From NCBI GenBank assembly GCA_022790855.1, contig JAAVYA010000030.1:1-64000 (forward strand): a DNA stretch of 64,000 nt, given 5' to 3'. The notes below the pieces were generated by a model, which saw only the letters and a list, made by a program, of their open reading frames with translations, was not told the DNA's origin and made no database searches. Source of the DNA: Lachnospiraceae bacterium. GTDB taxonomy: Bacteria > Bacillota > Clostridia > Lachnospirales > Lachnospiraceae. The translations under genes were made by a program, and so were the position numbers. Of the stretch, positions 52,550-58,976 are shown piece after piece. Numbering within the stretch: position 1 is the stretch's first letter; every line of letters starts with the position of its first letter.

Positions 52550-53134
52550 CTATTTTAAAGTAGGAAGAATCTTCTCCACATCGCCATGAGGCCTGGGGAT
52601 TACATGAGTAGCCACTAATTCGCCTAATCTGGAGGCGTTGGCTGCCCCTGCTTCTACTGCGGACTTTACAGCTCCTACATCGCCACGCACCATAACGGTT
52701 ACCAGGCCGGAACCGATTTTCTCGGTGCCGATCAGTGCAACGTTAGCTGCCTTTACCATTGCGTCCGCCGCTTCAATTGCTGCAGTCAATCCTCTTGTTT
52801 CCACCATTCCTAATGCTTCCTGTGCCATAATTGGTACCTCCTTATTCTGGGTAGGCGCATGATCCTGCGCCTCCTGTTGCGCTGCCCCTTCTTCCGGTTT
52901 CAAAGGCGCCGATGATGCTGCTGTCCTGGCCGCCTTGACGGCTGTCTGCTTGACAGTCCCGCCTGGTTCCGCCTTGGATTGCGCCCGTTTCGTGGATTTT
53001 TTGGCAGATGATGTTTTTTTCTCATCAACCGCCCCTTCCTCCTTGGACTCTCCCACAGCCTTGGGAGGCATTGTCTCATCCGGCATTACTTTTTCTTCGG
53101 AATCCGGCAAATCCTTCTTATTATTATCTGGCAT
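52550..53134 (-). CDS. BMC-H shell protein with long charged N-terminal extension
   Basis: A 194-residue protein. Residues 103-194 are a complete BMC-H domain ([20 protein letters not shown] onward), about 90 percent identical to the BMC-H at 53527-53802. Residues 1-102 are low-complexity: acidic first (SEEKVMPDE), then Lys/Ala-rich ([16 protein letters not shown]), with no Cys and probably disordered. Two starts are possible: ATG 53134 with GGCGGTG upstream, and an internal ATG 52828 with AAGGAGG eight bases upstream. Both isoforms may be made, as in PduB/PduB'. Confidence 0.85.
   Translation of the reverse strand: MPDNNKKDLPDSEEKVMPDETMPPKAVGESKEEGAVDEKKTSSAKKSTKRAQSKAEPGGTVKQTAVKAARTAASSAPLKPEEGAAQQEAQDHAPTQNKEVPIMAQEALGMVETRGLTAAIEAADAMVKAANVALIGTEKIGSGLVTVMVRGDVGAVKSAVEAGAANASRLGELVATHVIPRPHGDVEKILPTLK
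52837..52843 (-). promoter_or_regulatory. Internal Shine-Dalgarno for a short BMC-H isoform
   Basis: AAGGAGG lies eight bases before the in-frame ATG at 52828. It is the strongest ribosome binding site near this gene and predicts separate translation of the 92-residue BMC-H domain. Confidence 0.7.
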
Positions 53135-53188
53135 TTTTTCACCGCCTGTATCATTGTCCGCATGAACTTATAGGATACTTCCTTTGGT

Positions 53189-53476
53189 TCATTTCTTCAT
53201 ACGGCTTGCACTTAACTCTACCATTTTAATGGTTTCCTCATGGGGCCTTGCGATTACCGCATGGACAGCAGGCTTTTCGGAAATGCACGTAGCCGCCGCC
53301 GTCTCGATTGCCTGGGTAACTGCAGATACATCCCCCTGCACCACAATGGTAACCAGACGTCCTCCCAGCTTACGCTCCCAGGTAACGAACTCCACGTCTG
53401 CCGTCTTTGCCATGGTATCCAGCGCTGTCATTGCTGCAACCACGCCGCTGACTTCAATAAATCCTAATGATTTCAT
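53189..53476 (-). CDS. BMC-H shell protein
   Basis: A 95-residue hexamer-forming shell protein (SLGFIEVSGVVAAMTALDTM start, RLVTIVVQGDVSAVTQAIET core). It diverges clearly from the two PduA-like paralogs, including the pore region around KLGGRLV, so its pore may have a different selectivity. Start ATG follows GGAGAGA. It is the third of four consecutive BMC-H genes. Confidence 0.93.
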   Translation of the reverse strand: MKSLGFIEVSGVVAAMTALDTMAKTADVEFVTWERKLGGRLVTIVVQGDVSAVTQAIETAAATCISEKPAVHAVIARPHEETIKMVELSASRMKK

Positions 53477-53526
53477 ACTGTATCTCTCCGTCTATGTCTG
53501 AGATGCCTGCCGCCTTTTATCGCTTC

Positions 53527-53802
53527 TTAAATCGTGGGCAGAATCTTTTCCACATCGCTGTGGGGCCTGGGGATTACATGGGTAGCTACCAGCTCGCCCA
53601 GTCTGGAAGCGCTGGCGGAACCGCTCTCTACGGCGGCCTTCACTGCGCCCACATCTCCCCGTACCATAACGGTTACCAGGCCGGAACCGATTTTCTCAGT
53701 GCCGATTAAGCTTACTTCTGCAGCTTTCACCATTGCATCTGCAGCTTCAATAGCTGCTGTCAGTCCCCTTGTTTCTACCATTCCTAATGCTTCCTGTGCC
53801 AT
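53527..53802 (-). CDS. BMC-H shell protein, PduA-like
   Basis: A 91-residue canonical BMC-H protein ([40 protein letters not shown]). The pore loop KIGSGLV is of the PduA type that lets propanediol pass. ATG has AAAGGAGG upstream. It is a near-duplicate of the BMC domain of the extended protein at 52550-53134. Confidence 0.95.
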   Translation of the reverse strand: MAQEALGMVETRGLTAAIEAADAMVKAAEVSLIGTEKIGSGLVTVMVRGDVGAVKAAVESGSASASRLGELVATHVIPRPHSDVEKILPTI

Positions 53803-53883
53803 AATATATATCCTCCTTTATGTCTTCCCTCCTGGGAATTCCCTGTTAATTGCCGCCAGAGACTGCTTCCAAATGCCCTGGCT

Positions 53884-54201
53884 TTAAGACTTATCCAGCC
53901 CGTTCAAACGCAGCATCATGTCCGTATCCTCTACCGGCCCCGGGATGATGTGCTTGCTTACCATTCCGGTAAGTCCTTCCGCCGCTTCCTGAGCCGCTTC
54001 TACTGCTGCCGTCACATCCTCCACGCTGCCTCTGAACTTTACACAGATGATCAGCGGCACCGGAAGGGCGTCCGCATTGGCAGGCTTATTTCGATCAAAA
54101 GGCTCCAATGTCACATTCGCTGCCTTACATCCGGCGTCTCCTGCCACAAAGGCGCACACAAGACCAAATACTTCTATGATTCCTACTGCCTGTTGTGCCA
54201 T
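53884..54201 (-). CDS. BMC-H shell protein with strand insertion
   Basis: A 105-residue BMC-domain protein (MAQQAVGIIEVFGLVCAFVA). About 12 extra residues (DRNKPANADALPVP) lie between the second helix and the third strand, where the pore loop of normal BMC-H proteins is found, and it ends with a short tail (LRLNGLDKS). Two Cys (residues 16 and 25) lie in the first helix. The altered pore suggests a specialised minor shell component. ATG has GGAGG upstream. Confidence 0.9.
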   Translation of the reverse strand: MAQQAVGIIEVFGLVCAFVAGDAGCKAANVTLEPFDRNKPANADALPVPLIICVKFRGSVEDVTAAVEAAQEAAEGLTGMVSKHIIPGPVEDTDMMLRLNGLDKS

Positions 54202-54215
54202 TTCTTACCTCCGGC

Positions 54216-55424
54216 TTATTCGTTGATAATCGCTATTTTCAAACCTTCCATAGCCAGATTCGTCCTGTGGGCCTCATTGATCTGTTCCAATGGGAAGGTG
54301 TGGGTAATCAATTTGTCTATGGGAAGCCCGATGGCCTTTGCGCTCTTTAAGAAATCAAAGGTAGTGGCATAATCCCTGAGGGTATATACCCAGGAACCCA
54401 CAGTGGTAATCTCTTTCGAGCAAATATCAAAGTGAGGATTGATGGTAGCGTCCCCGCCGTTGATAAAGAATCCCAATTCGCACAAGCCGCCGCCGTTGCG
54501 GATAAACTTATAGATATTGGCGTGTGCCACCGGAGAACCCGTACACTGGAATGCAAAATCCGCCAAATATCCGCCAAAGGCCGCCTCTACGCCCTTCGTC
54601 AATTCTTCAATGCCCTTGTGGTCCTTGAAATTCACCACAGCGCTGGCTCCTAACTCCCTGGCAAAATCAAGACGCTTCTGCTCTCCGTCCACAGCCACGA
54701 TGTTCTGGATTCCCATGGTCTTTAAAATTGCAATACAGATCAAGCCGATGGGTCCGCAGCCCTGTACCACCACCCTGCTGTTGAACCGCAGGATTCCCGT
54801 GGTCTTGGCCCGCTCTACCGCATGAATCAATACAGCGCAGGGCTCAATGAGGATTCTGGACTTTAAGTCAAGGTCGCTGACATTAAATACGGTAGAACCG
54901 CCTCTGATTACCAGATAATCGGCAAACCATCCGTTGAGATGGATATCGTCGTCCGGTAAGAGGCCGTATACGTCCGCTCCGCCCACATTCTGCTTATTTA
55001 AGTCAAACATGGTGATGTCCGGGTTATCCTTAAAAATCATGCAGGTTACGACTTTATCCCCCAATGCCAGGGGTTTGCCCGCACTGTCCTTCTTGACATT
55101 TTTGCCCATCTTAACGATCTCGCCGGTTCCCTCATGGCCTAATACCAAAGGAATCAATCCGAAGGGATCTCTCTTAAACTCATGGGCGTCGGTACCGCAA
55201 ATGCCGCAGCCTTCTACTTTCACCAGAATATCGTCGTCCCCAATTTCAGGAATGGGGAATTCTTTAATCTCATAATTCTCCAGGGCAGTCAGCATAGCAG
55301 CCCGGCTCTTTGCCGGAATCGGCCCCTGAGCCTTGGCGACGCTGCCGCTTAATGCGCTGGGATCTCTCATGCCATCTAATACCTGCTTTACGATGGCCTC
55401 TATATCTCTTTCATTCATTGCCAT
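54216..55424 (-). CDS. Zinc-dependent alcohol dehydrogenase with encapsulation peptide
   Basis: A 402-residue medium-chain dehydrogenase. Residues 4-20 (ERDIEAIVKQVLDGM) form an amphipathic encapsulation helix, followed by a flexible linker to about residue 38. The catalytic zinc ligands are in CGICGTDAHEF and GHEGTGEIVK, and the NAD(H) loop is VVVQGCGPIGLICIA near 220. It probably interconverts lactaldehyde and 1,2-propanediol or propionaldehyde and propanol to recycle NADH in the compartment. The usual PduQ is iron-dependent, so this is a different family doing that job. Confidence 0.88.
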   Translation of the reverse strand: MAMNERDIEAIVKQVLDGMRDPSALSGSVAKAQGPIPAKSRAAMLTALENYEIKEFPIPEIGDDDILVKVEGCGICGTDAHEFKRDPFGLIPLVLGHEGTGEIVKMGKNVKKDSAGKPLALGDKVVTCMIFKDNPDITMFDLNKQNVGGADVYGLLPDDDIHLNGWFADYLVIRGGSTVFNVSDLDLKSRILIEPCAVLIHAVERAKTTGILRFNSRVVVQGCGPIGLICIAILKTMGIQNIVAVDGEQKRLDFARELGASAVVNFKDHKGIEELTKGVEAAFGGYLADFAFQCTGSPVAHANIYKFIRNGGGLCELGFFINGGDATINPHFDICSKEITTVGSWVYTLRDYATTFDFLKSAKAIGLPIDKLITHTFPLEQINEAHRTNLAMEGLKIAIINE

Positions 55425-55437
55425 GAAAATTGTCCTC

Positions 55438-56832
55438 CTATCTGATGCACAAGCTGTCTGACATCACGCAGCGGCGCCGTTTGGTAAACGTGCTGGCCGA
55501 GGTCAGCCCTTCTCCGGTACGGCTTGCAATAGTAAAGGTGCAATATCCCTCTCCGCCGAAGCCTAATGCAGCATAAGACGGTGCATTCTTTACAAAAATC
55601 GCTGTGTCAATGGCTTTTCCATACCTGGTCAGGTTGTCAATGTTCTTGGAATGCATATGAGCGGAATGACGGTTGCCATGCTCCAGCCACACGGCCTTTT
55701 CAATGGCGTCGTCAATGTCTTTGGCCCGTACAATTCCCAGAATCGGCATCATCAGCTCTTCTGCTATCAGTGGATGCTCTTTCTCGCCTTCAAAAATGAT
55801 GCAGCGGATATCATCCGATACGGTAACGCCGATCATGCCAAGAAGAGCTTTGGCGCTGCGGCCTACGCATTTGCGGTTTAAGGCCGTCCCTTTGGTAAAT
55901 ACCACGCCCATCAGCTTCTCCTGCTCTTCCTTGGAAGCCATGTAGCAGCCGCATTCTTCCAGCATCCAATGAATCAATTCGTCCGCAACGGATTCTACCA
56001 CTACGACTTCCTTCTCTGCAATACAGGGAAGATTGTTGTCAAAAGTGCAGCCGTTTACAATATCCATAGCCGCTTTGCGGATATCCGCCGTATCGTCCAC
56101 CAATGCCGGCGGGTTGCCCGCCCCTGCGCCGATGCCCCGTTTGCCGGAGGATAACACGGTCGTTACCACTCCCGGGCCGCCAGTCGCTGCGATCAAATGG
56201 ATATCCGGGTGTTTCATCATTACCGCGCTGGTCTCCATGGTAGGATGCTCTAAAGACACTGCAATATTCACAGGCCCTCCCACCTCTAAGGACGCCCGGT
56301 TTACCAAATCCACTGCAAAATTCGATACGTTGATGGCCGCCGGATGGGGACAAAATACAATGGTATTGCCTCCTGCGATCATGCCGATGCTGTTGCAGAG
56401 GATGGTCTCGCTGGGATTGGTACAAGGAGTAATCGCTCCAATGACGCCAAATGGCCCCATCTCAATCAGCGTAAGTCCCCGGTCCCCGGACCATGCGGTT
56501 GTTGTGATATCTTCTGTTCCCGGCGTCTTCTCCGCCACCAGGCGGTGCTTCAAGATCTTATGGCCTACATTTCCCATACCTGTCTCTTCTACACCCATTT
56601 TAGCAAAAAGCTCTGCGTTTTCCAATATCTTCTCACGGATTTTTGAAATAATCTTCTCACGGAAATCCATGGGCATGGTCTGCATTACTTTCTGCGCGTC
56701 TTTTGCGGCTGCAATGGCCGTATTCATATCGTTGAAAATCCCAAGCTTGCCTGTGGGAGCTTCCCCCTGTCTGGCTAACTGTTCCACAACCTGAGATACG
56801 ATGAGCCGCAATTCTGACTCGTTTATTGCCAT
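55438..56832 (-). CDS. CoA-acylating propionaldehyde dehydrogenase (PduP-like)
   Basis: Oxidises propionaldehyde to propionyl-CoA with NAD. The 464-residue protein begins with an encapsulation peptide (ESELRLIVSQVVEQLARQ), followed by the aldehyde dehydrogenase fold: ITPCTNPSETILCNSIGM near residue 125, GAGNPPALVDDTADIRKA and the nucleophile Cys in NGCTFDNNLPCIAEK near 240-270. The ATG lies inside the end of the preceding HbpS-like gene (10-base overlap). Confidence 0.94.
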   Translation of the reverse strand: MAINESELRLIVSQVVEQLARQGEAPTGKLGIFNDMNTAIAAAKDAQKVMQTMPMDFREKIISKIREKILENAELFAKMGVEETGMGNVGHKILKHRLVAEKTPGTEDITTTAWSGDRGLTLIEMGPFGVIGAITPCTNPSETILCNSIGMIAGGNTIVFCPHPAAINVSNFAVDLVNRASLEVGGPVNIAVSLEHPTMETSAVMMKHPDIHLIAATGGPGVVTTVLSSGKRGIGAGAGNPPALVDDTADIRKAAMDIVNGCTFDNNLPCIAEKEVVVVESVADELIHWMLEECGCYMASKEEQEKLMGVVFTKGTALNRKCVGRSAKALLGMIGVTVSDDIRCIIFEGEKEHPLIAEELMMPILGIVRAKDIDDAIEKAVWLEHGNRHSAHMHSKNIDNLTRYGKAIDTAIFVKNAPSYAALGFGGEGYCTFTIASRTGEGLTSASTFTKRRRCVMSDSLCIR

Positions 56833-57326
56833 AGATCCAATGCCTCCTTTATCAGTTTCTCACCATATTCGGCCAATGCGGTGTCCTGGGCTTCGCTTCC
56901 TCCACTGACTCCCAGTCCCCCAATGACCTTCCCGCCGTATGTAATGGGAACCCCGCCGCCAAAAATCACGATCTGGCCTTGGTTGGTGTGTTGGATCCCA
57001 TACAATTCCCCTCCCGGCTGGCTTAATTCCTTTAGCCTGGAAGTAGGCATCTTAAGAGCCGCGCAAGTATACGCTTTATTTAAGGCAATATCATAGCTTG
57101 CAATAAAGGATTCGTCCATACAGTGCACCGCCACCGGCCTGCCGCCCTTGTTGGCTACGGCAACCACTGCATTGACCCCCATTCTTTTTGCTTCCTCTTC
57201 CACGCCCTCGATCAGCTTCACCGCCATGCGAAGGGTAACTTCCCCTTCCTTTGCAAAATGGCCGCCGCCTTGCACCGCTTCCGTTACTGCGCGGGAAATC
57301 AGTTCGGTCAACTCTCTGTCTTCCAT
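56823..57326 (-). CDS. HbpS/GlcG-like (DUF336) protein of the microcompartment locus
   Basis: A 167-residue protein of the GlcG/HbpS family, the same fold as the C-terminal domain of PduO. Residues 30-165 are the core (VNAVVAVANKGGRPVAVHCM, then GGGVPITYGGKVIGGLGVSG). Residues 1-20 (EDRELTELISRAVTEAVQ) form an amphipathic helix resembling encapsulation peptides, so it may be cargo. Family members bind haem or a cofactor; the role here is unknown. It sits between the aldolase and PduP genes. Confidence 0.85.
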   Translation of the reverse strand: MEDRELTELISRAVTEAVQGGGHFAKEGEVTLRMAVKLIEGVEEEAKRMGVNAVVAVANKGGRPVAVHCMDESFIASYDIALNKAYTCAALKMPTSRLKELSQPGGELYGIQHTNQGQIVIFGGGVPITYGGKVIGGLGVSGGSEAQDTALAEYGEKLIKEALDLWQ

Positions 57327-57335
57327 ACCGGCTCC

Positions 57336-58142
57336 CTATTTGGAAAATCCTAACTGCTCCATAACCTTCTTGGTGATCTCTGTTACAAGCTGGGTATTCT
57401 CTTCTTTCTTATGGCCGCCGCAGTTTCCGCCGCAATTATGGCAGCTTGGCTTGCCTTCCTTGGTGTTGGGGCAGAGATTTGCCGGATGACGTCCCGCCAT
57501 ACCAAACTGTCTGCGGATCTCATACAGATCCTCTACCTGCTGAGGTGTAAACTCCTTGGGGCCGCCTAACATCTTGGATTGATACAGAAGCTGTGCGTAA
57601 AACTCTACGGACTCCATTTTCAAATATGCAGAAAGAAGGGAGTCGGAATAGGTCAATGCACCGTGGTTCTCCAACAGAACTGCATCAAAATACTGTACAT
57701 ATTCGGAAACTGCCTCCGGAATCTCCATGGTGGAAGGTCTGCCATATTTTGCAATGGGTACGCATCCCAACGCGATAACAGCTTCCGGCATGATCGGCTG
57801 GGTCAGCGGAATGCCTGCAATAGCAAAAGTGGTGGCATACATGGGATGTGCATGGACAACAGAATTTACGTCTGGACGCTCCTCATACACCCTCATATGC
57901 ATCTTGATCTCAGAAGAGGGCTTGAAGCTGCCGTTTGCCTGAATCACATTGCCGTGCTTGTCTACCTTGCAGATATATTCCGGAGTCATAAAGCCCTTGG
58001 ATACGCCGGTGGGTGTACACAGGAATTCATTGTCGTTGAGCTTTACGGAAATATTTCCGTCATTTGCAGCTACCATGTTCCGGTCATAAATCCTTTTTCC
58101 GATGTCACAGATCTGTTTTTTGATTTCGTATTCTGATACCAT
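57336..58142 (-). CDS. Class II aldolase (L-fuculose/rhamnulose-1-phosphate) with C-terminal encapsulation peptide
   Basis: Splits L-fuculose-1-phosphate or a related sugar phosphate into dihydroxyacetone phosphate and lactaldehyde. The 268-residue protein has the class II core: NDGNISVKLNDNEF, the catalytic Glu in KPSSEIKMH, zinc ligands HAHP near residue 98 and ENHG near 155. From residue 220 a Cys-rich linker (CPNTKEGKPSCHNCGGNCGG, Cys 4 or 5) leads to an amphipathic helix (TQLVTEITKKVMEQLGF) typical of an encapsulation peptide. ATG follows AGGAGGAG. Confidence 0.93.
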   Translation of the reverse strand: MVSEYEIKKQICDIGKRIYDRNMVAANDGNISVKLNDNEFLCTPTGVSKGFMTPEYICKVDKHGNVIQANGSFKPSSEIKMHMRVYEERPDVNSVVHAHPMYATTFAIAGIPLTQPIMPEAVIALGCVPIAKYGRPSTMEIPEAVSEYVQYFDAVLLENHGALTYSDSLLSAYLKMESVEFYAQLLYQSKMLGGPKEFTPQQVEDLYEIRRQFGMAGRHPANLCPNTKEGKPSCHNCGGNCGGHKKEENTQLVTEITKKVMEQLGFSK

Positions 58143-58184
58143 AATAACTCCTCCTAGTATAATAAAATAATTGTAACATGTTTA

Positions 58185-58976
58185 TCAGCCGCCGATCTGG
58201 CCTTTGAGCCCGGCTCTTGTTACTTCCTCCAAAAGCCTCTCCATAGCTTCATTGGCGGGCGGCGGCACGTCTCCCATCAGATAATCCCTGGAAAGCCCCG
58301 TATATTTATCCTGTCCCAGCCGATGGTAAGGCAGAAGATGCATCTCTTCCACACCGGAAAGCCTTGCCGCATACTGGGCGATAGCCCGAATCTCCGGAAC
58401 TGTATCGTTAAATCCCGGAATCACAGGAACCCGGATAATCAACTTTGTGCTGCTTTGTGCAATCTTTTTTGCATTCTCCAGCATCAGTTCATTGCTTCTT
58501 CCGGTATATTGCTTATGTTTTCCAGGGTCCATATGCTTAATATCCATCAGGTACAGGTCCAGGTTCTTAAGATACCTCTCAATCGTATTAAAATCGGCGC
58601 ATGCCATAGATTCCATCGCCGTATGGTAACCATTCTCCTTTAAGGCAAGCAGCAGCGCCGATCCAAATTCCGGCTGGCACAGCGCTTCTCCTCCGGAAAG
58701 AGTCACGCCTCCGCCGCTTCTCCGGTAAAAAGGCCTGTCCTTGCCGACTTCCAACAGCACCTCTTCCACTGTCACATCCCGGCCGATGGTCTTAGGCTTA
58801 CCGTCCACCATCATCGTCTCAATCTCATAACGCTGAGATTCCGGGTTGCAGCACCAGCGGCACCTCAGGACGCAGCCTTTGAAAAATACAATGGTGCGTA
58901 TGCCGGGCCCGTCATGAACGGAAAATTTCTGGATATCAAAAATCCTCCCCTTTACCTGTAAATATTCCCTGCTCAT
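58185..58976 (-). CDS. Glycyl-radical enzyme activating protein (radical SAM)
   Basis: Installs the glycyl radical on the adjacent dehydratase. The 263-residue protein opens with FDIQKFSVHDGPGIRTIVFF and the radical-SAM cluster motif CVLRCRWC (CxxxCxxC) near residue 35, followed by GGVTLSGGEALCQPEF. It lacks the ferredoxin-like Cys-rich insertion carried by many propanediol or glycerol dehydratase activases, so it is a short form. It starts directly after the stop codon of the dehydratase gene. Confidence 0.94.
   Translation of the reverse strand: MSREYLQVKGRIFDIQKFSVHDGPGIRTIVFFKGCVLRCRWCCNPESQRYEIETMMVDGKPKTIGRDVTVEEVLLEVGKDRPFYRRSGGGVTLSGGEALCQPEFGSALLLALKENGYHTAMESMACADFNTIERYLKNLDLYLMDIKHMDPGKHKQYTGRSNELMLENAKKIAQSSTKLIIRVPVIPGFNDTVPEIRAIAQYAARLSGVEEMHLLPYHRLGQDKYTGLSRDYLMGDVPPPANEAMERLLEEVTRAGLKGQIGG

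Noticed and set aside
56033-56794. A 253-codon plus-strand open frame inside the PduP-like gene
   Set aside because: Fully antisense to a clear aldehyde dehydrogenase; low-complexity Pro/Ser/Ala composition typical of a shadow frame.
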